Part shown: positions 8,458-17,484 of the stretch, in pieces | How positions within the stretch are numbered: the first letter of the stretch is position 1 | Layout: each line of letters opens with the position of its first letter | Source: Diaphorobacter sp. HDW4A | GTDB lineage: Bacteria > Pseudomonadota > Gammaproteobacteria > Burkholderiales > Burkholderiaceae_C | Assembly: GCF_011305995.1 (NCBI RefSeq) | Contig: NZ_CP049910.1 | Span: 3,906,001-3,970,000 of the forward strand | Direction: 5' to 3' | Length of the DNA stretch: 64,000 nucleotides | The notes under the pieces: model-generated | Database searches by the model: none | Seen by the model: only the letters and a program-made list of their open reading frames with translations | Told to the model about the DNA's origin: nothing | Program-made: the position numbers and the translations under genes

Positions 8458-9357
8458 ATGACGCAAAAAATAGCACCCGGCACCATCGCCATGCTGACGA
8501 TCGCGCCGCTCCTGTGGGCTGGCAACGCGGTCACCGGCAAGCTGGTCCACGACCTCATTCCGCCCGCCACGCTGAACTTCCTGCGCTGGGCGCTGGCCTT
8601 CGTCATCCTGCTGCCGTTTGCATGGCAAGCGCTACGTCCGTCCAGTCCCATGTGGCCGCACTGGAGGCGCTACTGCCTGCTCGGCCTGCTGGGCGTGGGC
8701 TGCTACAACGCGCTGCAGTATCTGGCGCTCGGCACCTCGACGCCGCTCAACGTCACGCTCGTCGGCGCCAGCACGCCGGTGTTCATGCTGTTCATCGGCG
8801 CGGTGTTCTTCGGCGTGCCCGCAAGGCGCGAGCAGATCATCGGCGCGGTGCTGTCCATCGTCGGCGTGGTGCTCGTGCTCTGCCGCGGCGACATTCACCA
8901 GTTGCTCTCACTGCGGCTGGTGATCGGCGATCTCTACATGGTGCTCGCCGTGATCTCGTGGTCGCTCTACAGCTGGCTGCTGGTGCGCACCAGCGAGCCC
9001 ACCAGCATCCGCAGCGACTGGGCCATGTTCCTCATCGCGCAGATGGTGTTCGGCCTCGGCTGGTCAGGCGCGTTCGCGGGCATCGAGTGGTCCATGGATC
9101 ACCGCGAGATTCTCTGGAGCTGGAAGCTCGCCGCCGCCATGGCCTTCATCTGCATCGGCCCGGCCATCATGGCGTATCGCTGCTGGGGCCTCGGCGTTCA
9201 ACGCGCGGGCCCGGTGGTCGCAGGCTTCTTCATCAATCTCACGCCACTGTTCGCAGCCGTGCTGTCGCTCGCGCTGCTCGGCGAGGCACCGCATCTCTAC
9301 CACGCCATCGCGTTCGCGCTGATCGTCGCAGGCATCGTGACCTCGTCGCGACGTTAA
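8458..9357 (+). CDS. EamA/DMT-family permease
   Basis: 299 residues with ten predicted membrane spans arranged as two EamA repeats (TIAPLLWAGNAVTGK near the start; DLYMVLAVISWSLYSWL in the second half). Drug/metabolite transporters of this family export amino acids or other metabolites; the substrate cannot be read from sequence. The ATG at 8458 was chosen because upstream residues are not conserved-looking. No Shine-Dalgarno is visible, and TACAAT lies 9 nt before the ATG, so the transcript may have a very short leader. Confidence 0.85.
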   Translation: MTQKIAPGTIAMLTIAPLLWAGNAVTGKLVHDLIPPATLNFLRWALAFVILLPFAWQALRPSSPMWPHWRRYCLLGLLGVGCYNALQYLALGTSTPLNVTLVGASTPVFMLFIGAVFFGVPARREQIIGAVLSIVGVVLVLCRGDIHQLLSLRLVIGDLYMVLAVISWSLYSWLLVRTSEPTSIRSDWAMFLIAQMVFGLGWSGAFAGIEWSMDHREILWSWKLAAAMAFICIGPAIMAYRCWGLGVQRAGPVVAGFFINLTPLFAAVLSLALLGEAPHLYHAIAFALIVAGIVTSSRR

Positions 9358-9366
9358 GAGAAGCAC

Positions 9367-9606
9367 CCCCTGAGCCGCTTCGCGCCTTCCCCCTCTCTCG
9401 CTTCGCGGGAGGGGGACGCAGCCAGCGCGGCGGGGCGGCCCTTGCGCGGCTGCCCTCGCCTAGGCCGCGCCGATTGAATGGACCACGGATCACTGCAAAG
9501 TCCCCTGAGTCGCCTCGCGCCTTCCCCTCTCTCGCTTCGCGGGAGGGGGACGCAGCCAGCGCAGCGGGGCGGCCCTTGCGCGGCTGCTCTCGCTTAGGGT
9601 CGCGCC
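9367..9606. repeat. Duplicated 105-bp GC-rich intergenic repeat
   Basis: Two near-identical copies in direct orientation, 9367-9471 and 9502-9606, are separated by 30 bp. Both begin CCCCTGAG, contain TCTCTCGCTTCGCGGGAGGG with a small hairpin, and end CGCGCC. They differ at a few positions only. No coding potential is evident. With the phoX promoter and leader this fills the gene-free stretch 9358-9817. Confidence 0.85.
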
Positions 9607-9643
9607 AGTTTCATGCGCTGCGCCATCAATGAATGACACGAAA

Positions 9644-9688
9644 ACGTCACACAAACGTCAAAGCGCTGTCACCCTCGTTTTTTAGGAT
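9644..9688 (+). promoter_or_regulatory. Three-unit Pho box and -10 element of phoX
   Basis: Heptamers ACGTCAC (9644), ACGTCAA (9655) and CTGTCAC (9666) repeat with an exact 11-bp pitch, the spacing of PhoB half-sites. TAGGAT (9683-9688) follows the last heptamer after 10 bp, the same geometry as in E. coli phoA. A matching -35 is absent, as expected for a PhoB-activated promoter. Downstream, an 8-bp hairpin (GTGCTGCG/CGCAGCAC, 9758-9787) lies in the leader. Confidence 0.8.
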
Positions 9689-9817
9689 GCGTGCCAGAGA
9701 GAGCGAGGGCGTCATCACGCTTCCCAGCCATCCACCCCTTGCTTCTCGTTTGCGTTTGTGCTGCGTTCATTCACATGAGCGCAGCACGGCAGTTTCACCC
9801 ATCCAACGAAAAGCACG

Positions 9818-11767
9818 ATGTCTCAATCCCCACTGCTCTCCCGTCGCAAGACCCTGCAAATGCTCGCTGGCATCCCTATGCTGCCGCTGGGCGCGGGCGC
9901 GTCCGCAGCCCTTCTTACCGCATGCGGCGGTGGCGGTGGCGGCAATGCAAGCTTCAAATCCGTGAGCTTCACCGGCATGGCAGCACCCACGCTGGCCGCA
10001 CCCGCAGCCATGGCGACGACGACTGTTGGCTCCGCCATGAAGGTGCTGTTCGATGATGACAGTAGCCAGACCTACAACCTCGCCTACCAGCCGTTCTTCA
10101 TTACCGGCGACATGGTCAGCGATGGCAAGGGCGGCAAGATACTGGCCGGTGGTTATGTGGACATCAACAACAAGCCGATCACCGACGCCACCGTGGCCGG
10201 AAGCGAACGCCAGTTCTTCTCCGATTCGCCGGACGGCACATCGCTGCTGACCGTGGCCGATGCCAAGGTTGACGGCGTGAAGGGCAAGCCCGTGTTCGCC
10301 GTGGTGCAGTTCGAATACACCACTTGGGCGCAAGACGGCAAGAGCGACATGTACGGCAAGCTGCCGTCGCCCATCGCCGTGCTCACACTCGACCAGGACC
10401 AGAAGACCGGCAAGCTCAGCCTCGTGAAGTACCACAACGTCGACACCTCGAAGGTGCACGGTCTGTGGATCACCTGCGGCGCAAGCCTCTCGCCTTGGGG
10501 CACCCACCTGTCGAGCGAAGAGTACGAGCCCGATGCGTTCAGCATCGCATCGAATGCCATGTTCAAGGCCTACTCCAAGAACCTGTACGGCAGTGACACC
10601 GCAGCCAATCCGTATCACTACGGTCACATGCCCGAAATCATCGTCAACAAAGACGGCACTGCCTCGATCAAGAAGCATTTCTGCATGGGCCGCATCTCGC
10701 ACGAACTCGTACAGGTGATGCCTGATTCGCGCACCGCCCTGATGGGTGACGATGCGACGAACAGCGCGTACTTCGTGTTCGTGGCCGATAAGGAAAAGGA
10801 CCTTTCCTCCGGATCGCTGTACGTCGCCAAGGTCGGCGCAGGCTTCTCTATCGACCCATCCGCTACGGGAGCTGCCGCACTCACCTGGATCAAGCTCGGT
10901 TCGGCCACCAGCGCCGAGATCGAGAATCTGGCCAGCACGCTCAAGCCCACCGACATCATGACCGTGGTGAGCAAGGACCCGGAAGACACAAGCTTCACCA
11001 AGATTGTCGCCAACGGCAAGACCGAGTGGATCAAGCTGAACGCTGGCATGGAAAAGGCCGCAGCCTTCCTCGAAACCCACCGCTACGCCGCCCTCAAGGG
11101 CGCAAGCATGGGCTTCACCAAGATGGAAGGCACGACCGTCAACGCCAAGGACAAGATTGCTTACTCTGCACTGCAGAACTGCCAATCGTCTATGGTGGCA
11201 GGCAACGCAGCCAACGTGCCGGGCAACGGCGTGTCCATCCCCAAGGCGCTGAACGCGGGTGCCGTGATGGCGCTGAACCTGCGCGGCGGACAGAAGGACA
11301 CTTCTGGCGCTGCCATCAACAGCGAGTGGATGCCCGTCGACACGAAGGCACTGCTGGCCGGTGAGGACATCTCCGCCGACGCCCTTGGCAACACCGGCAA
11401 CCCGAACAAGATCTGCAACCCCGACAACCTCAAGTTCTCGGAAAAGATGCGCACCCTGTTCATCGGCGAAGACTCCAGCCAGCACGTGAACAACTTCCTG
11501 TGGGCCTACAACATCGACACCAAGACGCTCTCGCGCTTGATGTCGATCCCCGCAGGTGGTGAATCTACCGGCCTGCACGCCGTCGACGAAATCAACGGCT
11601 GGACCTACATCATGAGCAACTTCCAGCACGCCGGTGACTGGGGCGGCATCCACGCCGTCGTGAAGGACACGCTGGATCCGCTGATCAAAGCGAACTACAA
11701 GAACAAGTCGGGTGCGGCCGTGGGCTATCTGACGGGCACGCCGAACCAGCCTTCACTCAAAAGCTGA
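9818..11767 (+). CDS. phoX: PhoX-family alkaline phosphatase, Tat-exported
   Basis: 649 residues. The N-terminus carries a twin-arginine leader (SRRKTLQML then a hydrophobic stretch ending before a glycine-rich CGGGGGG segment). The rest matches the DUF839/PhoX beta-propeller family, including EDSSQHVNNFLWAYNIDTKT near residue 550, which parallels the conserved metal-site region. PhoX hydrolyses phosphomonoesters outside the cytoplasm using calcium and iron. An LTAC run after the leader could also be read as a lipobox, but the glycine run and Tat motif make a soluble or anchored export product both possible. The gene is preceded by a three-unit Pho box, supporting phosphate-starvation induction. 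Confidence 0.85.
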   Translation: MSQSPLLSRRKTLQMLAGIPMLPLGAGASAALLTACGGGGGGNASFKSVSFTGMAAPTLAAPAAMATTTVGSAMKVLFDDDSSQTYNLAYQPFFITGDMVSDGKGGKILAGGYVDINNKPITDATVAGSERQFFSDSPDGTSLLTVADAKVDGVKGKPVFAVVQFEYTTWAQDGKSDMYGKLPSPIAVLTLDQDQKTGKLSLVKYHNVDTSKVHGLWITCGASLSPWGTHLSSEEYEPDAFSIASNAMFKAYSKNLYGSDTAANPYHYGHMPEIIVNKDGTASIKKHFCMGRISHELVQVMPDSRTALMGDDATNSAYFVFVADKEKDLSSGSLYVAKVGAGFSIDPSATGAAALTWIKLGSATSAEIENLASTLKPTDIMTVVSKDPEDTSFTKIVANGKTEWIKLNAGMEKAAAFLETHRYAALKGASMGFTKMEGTTVNAKDKIAYSALQNCQSSMVAGNAANVPGNGVSIPKALNAGAVMALNLRGGQKDTSGAAINSEWMPVDTKALLAGEDISADALGNTGNPNKICNPDNLKFSEKMRTLFIGEDSSQHVNNFLWAYNIDTKTLSRLMSIPAGGESTGLHAVDEINGWTYIMSNFQHAGDWGGIHAVVKDTLDPLIKANYKNKSGAAVGYLTGTPNQPSLKS

Positions 11768-11821
11768 TTCGCACTACGGACGTGGCGGACCATGGTTCTT
11801 GACTTGAATCGCTTCCGTGAT

Positions 11822-13015
11822 TCAGAACAGAAAACCCGCCTCCACCAACGCACGCAGTTGTCCACGCTGCGTGCCGTCTGACCCAAAAGATGCCCCCGCA
11901 GCGGGCTTCACGGTGCGTACATATCCCAATTCGCCACGGGCAAACAAGCGGCCGCTTTGCCATGTCGGCGTGATCGTCACAGACCATGCGCTACTGCCCG
12001 GCCCGAACAGCAGACTGGTTGACTGGCAGTCCGGCATCGCACCACAGGACCCGCCGCTGCTCTTCAAATACTCGGCACGTGTGGCAAGCGACCATTCGGA
12101 ATCGAATCCAACCTTGGCGAGCAGCGCCGCTCCATAGGCTTTCGCCGAGCGATCCAGCCCCAGCGACTCATCCCGCTTCACCTCGCTGTACTGCAGATAA
12201 GGCGTGAGCGTCAGCGCGCCTTGCGTATGGCTGTAGATCAAATTGAAGATGCTTCCGTTGTTCTGCACGAGTGGCGTAGCCGCAGAAGATTCATGGCTGC
12301 GCGAGAGCGCCCCAGCGCCCACCAGGGTCACCGTATTCGAGGTGTCGAACGCATAGGACAACGATCCGGAAACCCAGTTGTACTTGCCCGAATAGAAACC
12401 GTCGTTGATGGACACGGCAGCATTCACTACATCGGCGCTGTAGTTCACCTGCACGCCGCGACTGATCGCAGGTTCTTGATTCCAGAGCAGCCCACGCTGA
12501 ATGTTCATATTTTGGAAAGTGAAAGTAGACTCTGCACCAACCAGCGTCGGCAAAGCCCCTGCCATCACACTCAACTGCGAATTCAAAACCACTTTTGCAT
12601 AAGCCACCGGCAAAACACCATACAAATCGTCCGTGGCCTTGCGCGCCCTTATATACGCAGAGCCCAAGGCAGGCAGCGAATAGGCACCCGCCTGCGCATA
12701 GAACTGCAGCGGCCCATCGATAGTCTGCAGTTCGAACTGCGCGTTGCTCAAGTCTCCACGTCCACGCGAACCATCGGTGGAATGGCTTTGCACCAAACCC
12801 AGTGCACTCAGCTGACCCGACATATAAACGTGCCCCAACACTCCACCATCAAACGACAGTGGATCGCCCGCCGGTTGCAGCGGCCCCACATAACCCGGCG
12901 ATGCCAGCGGATCGGCAAACGCCGCCGTCGCACCCAGCAGCGCAGCGCAAGCTGCTGTGCATCGAATCCCCCATTTCGCCGACTGCAACGCCAGCAATTC
13001 AAAGCGTCTGCTCAT
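11822..13015 (-). CDS. Outer-membrane beta-barrel protein, porin-like
   Basis: 397 residues with a signal peptide ending AAFADP near residue 35. The mature part alternates short beta-strand-like segments and glycine/serine turns and ends in phenylalanine (EAGFLF), the usual C-terminal signal for BAM-dependent insertion. It resembles the BBP2/putative porin families. GGAGGA lies just upstream of the ATG. It converges on phoX with 54 bp between, and no Pho box was seen upstream of it. Function as a pore is inferred; the substrate is unknown. Confidence 0.7.
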   Translation of the reverse strand: MSRRFELLALQSAKWGIRCTAACAALLGATAAFADPLASPGYVGPLQPAGDPLSFDGGVLGHVYMSGQLSALGLVQSHSTDGSRGRGDLSNAQFELQTIDGPLQFYAQAGAYSLPALGSAYIRARKATDDLYGVLPVAYAKVVLNSQLSVMAGALPTLVGAESTFTFQNMNIQRGLLWNQEPAISRGVQVNYSADVVNAAVSINDGFYSGKYNWVSGSLSYAFDTSNTVTLVGAGALSRSHESSAATPLVQNNGSIFNLIYSHTQGALTLTPYLQYSEVKRDESLGLDRSAKAYGAALLAKVGFDSEWSLATRAEYLKSSGGSCGAMPDCQSTSLLFGPGSSAWSVTITPTWQSGRLFARGELGYVRTVKPAAGASFGSDGTQRGQLRALVEAGFLF

Positions 13016-13126
13016 CCTTATCCTCCCGATGTCATTGAATGAAAAGCGAGCGTAACGATAGAACCTGGCGTATTCATGCCATGCAGAGCTTCACGTCGTA
13101 CGTATAAAGAATGGATAAAGATGGCA

Positions 13127-13160
13127 AAAAAACGCGCTGCAGATAATCTCTGTCAGCGCG
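13127..13160 (-). terminator. Intrinsic terminator of uvrD
   Basis: On the minus strand a stem of CGCGCTG/CAGCGCG, extended by four pairs past a single bulge, is followed by seven T residues. It lies just beyond the uvrD stop codon. Confidence 0.85.
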
Positions 13161-13191
13161 CATTTGAAAGAAATGGACTCAGTTCAGGGTG

Positions 13192-15663
13192 TCACTCCAC
13201 AATCGTCAACTTAGCCACCGACAGCGCCAGCCATTTCGTGCCATGGCGCGGGAAGTTCACTTGGGCGCGCGCGTCGTCGCCCGTGCCTTCGATGGCGAGC
13301 ACCTTGCCTTCGCCAAACTTGTTATGGAACACCGCCGTGCCTGCACTCAAGCCGTGCGATGGTTTGGTCTTCTGTACGGGCACTGGCGGGCTTGCGAAGG
13401 TTTCTGATTTGGCCGCGCCATATCCGCCACCACCACCATAGCCCCCGCGCCCTGCAACGCGGTTGCCATAGGCGGCATCGGGGTTGTAGGTGCCAAAGCC
13501 CTGCTGCTTGGGAGTGAGCCACTTGAGCGCGCTCTCGGGCAGCTCGTCGAAGAAGCGGCTCTTGATGTGATAACGCGTCTGACCGTGCAGCATCCGCGTC
13601 TGTGAATGGCTCAGGTACAGGCGCTTGCGGGCACGCGTGATGGCCACGTACATGAGGCGGCGTTCTTCTTCGAGACCATCACGGTCGCTCATCGAGTTCT
13701 CATGCGGAAACAAGCCCTCTTCCATGCCGCCGATGAACACGCAGTCGAACTCCAGCCCCTTGCTCGCGTGCACCGTCATGAGCTGCACCGCGTCCTGGCC
13801 GGCCTGCGCCTGGTTGTCGCCTGCTTCCAGCGCCGCGTGGGTGAGGAAGGCCGCCAGCGGCGACAGCGTTTCGCCGGTGTCGGCATCGACCACGCCCGGC
13901 GTGGTGCTCGTGAGCGGCTCGTCGCTGCGCGGCAGATCGGGATCGATGCCCTGGCTGGCCGGGCTTTGCGTGAGCGGTTGGCCCAGCTCGTCAAGCGGCA
14001 GCGCGACCGCATCGCGGCCAAAGCCTTCCTGCGTGACGAAGCTCTCCGCCGCGTTGACCAGTTCCTCCAGATTCTCGATGCGATCCGCGCCTTCTTTTTC
14101 GTTGCGGTAATGTTCGATCAGTCCACTCGATTCGAGCATCTGCGTGATGATGCCGCGCAGGTTCATGCCATGCGTCTGCTCGCGCAGCACGTCGAGCATG
14201 GCCACGAAAGCGCTCAGATTCGCACCGGCCTTGCCGGACACCGCGCTCACCGCGTCATGCAACGAGCACCCGGTCGCGCGTGCCGCGTCCTGCAGCGATT
14301 CAATCGAACGTGCGCCGATGCCGCGCGGCGGAAAATTCACCACGCGCAGAAAGCTGTTGTCGTCGTTCGCGTTCTCGAGAAGGCGCAGATACGCCAGTGC
14401 GTGCTTGATTTCGGCACGTTCGAAAAAGCGCAAACCGCCATACACGCGGTACGGCACCGACGCGTTGAACAGTGCCGATTCGATCACCCGGCTCTGTGCA
14501 TTGCTGCGGTAGAGAATCGCGATTTCGCGGCGCTCGTGACCGTCGTTCTTCACGAGCTGCTTGATCTCGTCGACCATCCATTGCGCTTCGGCCAGATCGC
14601 TGTTGGCCTCGTACACCCGCACCGGCTCGCCCGGTCCCTGCGTGGTGCGCAGGTTCTTGCCGAGACGCCGGCTGTTGTGCGAGATGAGTTCATTGGCCGA
14701 GTCGAGAATGTTGCTGTAGGAGCGGTAGTTCTGCTCGAGCTTGATCTGGTGCTTGACATCGAACTCGCGCACGAAGTCGGCCATGTTGCCGACACGCGCA
14801 CCGCGAAACGCGTAGATGCTCTGGTCGTCGTCACCCACCGCGATCAAGCTGCCGCTGGTACGCATCGCCCCGCCCACCATGTCGCCTGCGATCTGCTTGA
14901 GCCAGGCGTACTGCAGGCGGTTCGTGTCCTGGAACTCGTCCACCAAAATGTGCTGAAAGCGCCGTTGGTAGTGCTCTCGCACGGGATCGTTGTCGCGCAG
15001 CAGCTCGAACGAACGCAGCATCAGCTCACCGAAATCCACCACGCCTTCGCGCTGGCACTGGTCTTCGTAGAGCTGGTAGAGCTCGACCTTTTTGCGGCTG
15101 TCCGCGTCATGCGTGGGCACGTCGCCGGGACGCATGCCCTCTTCCTTGCAGTTGGCGATGTAGTAGGCCAGTTGCTTGGGCGGAAAACGTTCCTCATCCA
15201 CACTGAACTGCTTGCACAGCCGTTTGATGGCCGAGAGCTGATCCTGCGTATCGAGAATCTGGAAGGTCTGCGGCAAACCCGCAAGCTTGTGATGCGCTCG
15301 CAGCAACCGGTTGCACAGGCCGTGGAAAGTACCGATCCACATGCCGCGCACATTCACCGGCAGCATCGCAGTCAGACGCGCGATCATTTCCTTGGCGGCC
15401 TTGTTGGTGAAGGTCACAGCCAGAATACCGCCCGGCGTTGCGTAACCGTTCTGCAGCAGCCAGGCGATGCGCGTGGTGAGCACGCGCGTCTTGCCCGAAC
15501 CCGCGCCGGCCAGAATCAGCGCGTGGCCTGCGGGCAGGGTGACGGCGGCAAGCTGCTCGTCATTGAGCCCCTGAAGCAGCGGTGAGGCGCCATTGCGCGC
15601 AGCGGCCGACGGCTCGTCGAACAAACCGGGAGGTGGCGCAGAAAACATGTCTTGTGGAAGCAT
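13192..15663 (-). CDS. uvrD: DNA helicase II, UvrD/Rep superfamily 1
   Basis: 823 residues. Helicase motifs run in order: LNDEQLAAV (Q motif), AGAGSGKTRVL (Walker A, near residue 52), VTFTNKAAKEM (Ia), VDEFQDTN (II), VGDDDQSIYAFRGA (III), EQNYRS (IV), TVHASKGLEFD (V) and YVAITRARKRLYL (VI). A glycine-rich linker (GGYGGGGGYG) precedes a C-terminal Tudor-like segment with FGEGKVLAIEG. UvrD unwinds DNA 3'-5' in nucleotide-excision and mismatch repair. Start is uncertain: the ATG at 15663 follows GGAGGG directly and lies 6 nt after TACAAT, while the ATG at 15648 begins MFSAPPPG, a familiar N-terminus. Confidence 0.95.
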   Translation of the reverse strand: MLPQDMFSAPPPGLFDEPSAAARNGASPLLQGLNDEQLAAVTLPAGHALILAGAGSGKTRVLTTRIAWLLQNGYATPGGILAVTFTNKAAKEMIARLTAMLPVNVRGMWIGTFHGLCNRLLRAHHKLAGLPQTFQILDTQDQLSAIKRLCKQFSVDEERFPPKQLAYYIANCKEEGMRPGDVPTHDADSRKKVELYQLYEDQCQREGVVDFGELMLRSFELLRDNDPVREHYQRRFQHILVDEFQDTNRLQYAWLKQIAGDMVGGAMRTSGSLIAVGDDDQSIYAFRGARVGNMADFVREFDVKHQIKLEQNYRSYSNILDSANELISHNSRRLGKNLRTTQGPGEPVRVYEANSDLAEAQWMVDEIKQLVKNDGHERREIAILYRSNAQSRVIESALFNASVPYRVYGGLRFFERAEIKHALAYLRLLENANDDNSFLRVVNFPPRGIGARSIESLQDAARATGCSLHDAVSAVSGKAGANLSAFVAMLDVLREQTHGMNLRGIITQMLESSGLIEHYRNEKEGADRIENLEELVNAAESFVTQEGFGRDAVALPLDELGQPLTQSPASQGIDPDLPRSDEPLTSTTPGVVDADTGETLSPLAAFLTHAALEAGDNQAQAGQDAVQLMTVHASKGLEFDCVFIGGMEEGLFPHENSMSDRDGLEEERRLMYVAITRARKRLYLSHSQTRMLHGQTRYHIKSRFFDELPESALKWLTPKQQGFGTYNPDAAYGNRVAGRGGYGGGGGYGAAKSETFASPPVPVQKTKPSHGLSAGTAVFHNKFGEGKVLAIEGTGDDARAQVNFPRHGTKWLALSVAKLTIVE

Positions 15664-15782
15664 CCCTCCATTGTAAAAAGCCCTGCTCCCCGCTGGAGGT
15701 TCACAGCACTGTTCAGAGAGGTGAATAGCCACACACTCACATGCGACATTCCACAGCCCTCGAAATCTCTTTAGAATTAATC

Positions 15783-15815
15783 ACCGGGCCCAAGATTTTC
15801 TTGGCCCGGTTTTTT
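15783..15815 (+). terminator. Strong intrinsic terminator in the guaC leader
   Basis: A 12-bp stem with one bulged C (ACCGGGCC / GGCCCGGT core) is followed by a T run, in plus orientation. The nearest upstream gene, uvrD, runs the other way, so this terminator has no obvious upstream gene to serve. TAGAAT (15772-15777) lies just before it. Confidence 0.75.
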
Positions 15816-15904
15816 GTGCCCGGAACATTGCGTTCGGCTTGCACGACTACCGGTTGCCAGACCAAGCGCCCATTTCTGAAATGAACTGTTAGGAGCTTGG
15901 ACTC

Positions 15905-16882
15905 ATGGAAATCTTCGACTACGACAACATCCTGCTGTTGCCCCGCAAGTGCCGCGTGGAAAGCCGCTCGGAATGCGACACCAGCGTGCAACTCGGTGAA
16001 CGCACCTTCCGCCTGCCGGCCGTGCCCGCCAACATGAAAACCGTGGTGGATGAGCGCATCTGCACCTGGCTCGCCGAAAACGGCTACTTCTACGTGATGC
16101 ACCGCTTCGATCTGGACAATGTCCAATTCGTCAAGGACATGCAAGGCAAGGGCACTTTCGCCTCGATCTCGCTCGGCGTGAAGCAACCAGACTACGACAC
16201 CGTTGACCGCTTCGTGGCGGAAGGCCTGTGCCCCGAATACATCACCATCGACATCGCCCACGGCCATGCCGACAGCGTGAAGAACATGATCGGCTACCTC
16301 AAGAAACACCTGCCCAAGGCCTTCGTGATCGCCGGCAACGTGGGCACGCCCGAAGCCATCATCGACCTCGAAAACTGGGGCGCCGACGCGACCAAGGTCG
16401 GCATCGGCCCGGGCAAGGTCTGTATCACCAAGCTCAAGACCGGCTTCGGCACGGGCGGCTGGCAGCTCTCCGCGCTCAAGTGGTGCGCACGCGTGGCGAC
16501 CAAGCCCATCATTGCCGACGGCGGCATCCGCAGCCATGGAGACATCGCCAAGAGCATCCGTTTCGGCGCCAGCATGGTGATGATCGGTTCGCTGTTTGCA
16601 GGCCACGAAGAATCACCGGGCAACACCGTGGAAGTGGACGGCCAGCTGTTCAAGGAATACTACGGCTCGGCAAGCGACTTCAACAAAGGCGAGTACAAGC
16701 ACGTCGAAGGCAAGCGCATTCTCGAACCCGTCAAGGGCAAGCTCGCCGATACGCTGATCGAGATGGAGCAAGACGTGCAATCGTCGATCAGCTACTCCGG
16801 TGGCAAGAAGCTCATGGACATCCGCAAGGTGAACTACGTGATCCTCGGCGGCGACAACGCTGGCGAACATCTGTTGATGTGA
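15905..16882 (+). CDS. guaC: GMP reductase
   Basis: 325 residues. The IMPDH/GMP reductase TIM barrel is clear. The catalytic loop [17 protein letters not shown] puts the active cysteine at about residue 173; the phosphate-binding [18 protein letters not shown] lies near residue 205. GMP reductase converts GMP to IMP with NADPH and ammonia release. There are no CBS domains and the length fits the short GuaC2-type (Bacillus-like) subgroup. TTAGGAG lies about 9 nt before the ATG. A terminator-like hairpin 90 bp upstream suggests possible attenuation. Confidence 0.93.
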   Translation: MEIFDYDNILLLPRKCRVESRSECDTSVQLGERTFRLPAVPANMKTVVDERICTWLAENGYFYVMHRFDLDNVQFVKDMQGKGTFASISLGVKQPDYDTVDRFVAEGLCPEYITIDIAHGHADSVKNMIGYLKKHLPKAFVIAGNVGTPEAIIDLENWGADATKVGIGPGKVCITKLKTGFGTGGWQLSALKWCARVATKPIIADGGIRSHGDIAKSIRFGASMVMIGSLFAGHEESPGNTVEVDGQLFKEYYGSASDFNKGEYKHVEGKRILEPVKGKLADTLIEMEQDVQSSISYSGGKKLMDIRKVNYVILGGDNAGEHLLM

Positions 16883-16976
16883 TCGGCGTGAAATTTCTCG
16901 GGGAAATTTCCACTTTTCCCGAGAGCGCTCACAATTTGGTGCATAATAGCGGCTTCGGCAAATTGCTGAACGCTAA

Positions 16977-17052
16977 GGGCTCTTAGCTCAGTTGGTAGAG
17001 CAGCGGACTCTTAATCCGTTGGTCGAGTGTTCGAATCACTCAGGGCCCACCA
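16977..17052 (+). tRNA. tRNA-Lys (CTT), copy 1
   Basis: 76 nt with encoded CCA. Acceptor arms GGGCTCT and AGGGCCC pair with one G-U; the anticodon loop is CTCTTAA, giving anticodon CTT; the T arm reads GAGTG-TTCGAAT-CACTC. A CATAAT -10 element lies at 16942-16947. Confidence 0.95.
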
Positions 17053-17063
17053 AGATAAGCAAA

Positions 17064-17095
17064 CCCGCTGCAACTTCACGGTTGCAGCGGGTTTT
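17064..17095 (+). terminator. Terminator of tRNA-Lys copy 1
   Basis: An 11-bp stem CCCGCTGCAAC / GTTGCAGCGGG with a 6-nt loop is followed by TTTT. Confidence 0.85.
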
Positions 17096-17183
17096 GTCTT
17101 CAAGACGAAGCGTTCTCACATCGCCGCAAAACCCTTGATGATCGAGTGAATTTCTGCTGTTCTGCAGACCTTCCATTTCGATG

Positions 17184-17189
17184 TATAAT
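17184..17189 (+). promoter_or_regulatory. -10 element for tRNA-Lys copy 2
   Basis: A perfect TATAAT sits 51 bp before the second tRNA gene. No good -35 was found. Confidence 0.5.
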
Positions 17190-17239
17190 TCAAGGCTTCG
17201 GTTTTCAGACATCGTCTTTTCGACAGGCTGATCACCCAA

Positions 17240-17315
17240 GGGCTCTTAGCTCAGTTGGTAGAGCAGCGGACTCTTAATCCGTTGGTCGAGTGTTCGAATC
17301 ACTCAGGGCCCACCA
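17240..17315 (+). tRNA. tRNA-Lys (CTT), copy 2
   Basis: Identical in all 76 positions to the copy 187 bp upstream, with the same CTT anticodon and encoded CCA. It has its own TATAAT and its own terminator, so it is an independent transcription unit rather than part of a tRNA operon. Confidence 0.95.
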
Positions 17316-17324
17316 AGACAGCGA

Positions 17325-17356
17325 CGCGCTGCAATCTCACGGTTGCAGCGCGTTTT
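17325..17356 (+). terminator. Terminator of tRNA-Lys copy 2
   Basis: A 10-bp stem CGCGCTGCAA / TTGCAGCGCG with TTTT after it. Compared with the copy-1 terminator, bases on both sides of the stem have changed together, keeping pairing. Confidence 0.8.
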
Positions 17357-17484
17357 CGCTTATGCGCTCACTACACAATCCAGCCCCAGCATTGTTCAAC
17401 AATCCCTATGGATTCCCCCATTGGCACGGGACGAGCGTCATGCGCCAATCGGAGCTTTGTCTTTTTGCTCAAAGCTCCAGCGAC

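Noticed and set aside
9767..11653. 628-codon open frame opposite phoX
   Set aside because: phoX has a Tat leader, Pho box and family motifs; the antisense frame has none.
13606..15585. 659-codon open frame opposite uvrD
   Set aside because: Same reason: all helicase motifs are on the other strand.
16897..16923. Hairpin CTCGGGG...CCCGAG after guaC as a terminator
   Set aside because: The stem is good but there is no T run on the plus strand, so termination is not supported.
17290..17484. N-terminal extension of the Bug-type binding protein into tRNA-Lys
   Set aside because: The signal peptide starts at 17485; the upstream frame runs through the tRNA gene and its terminator.
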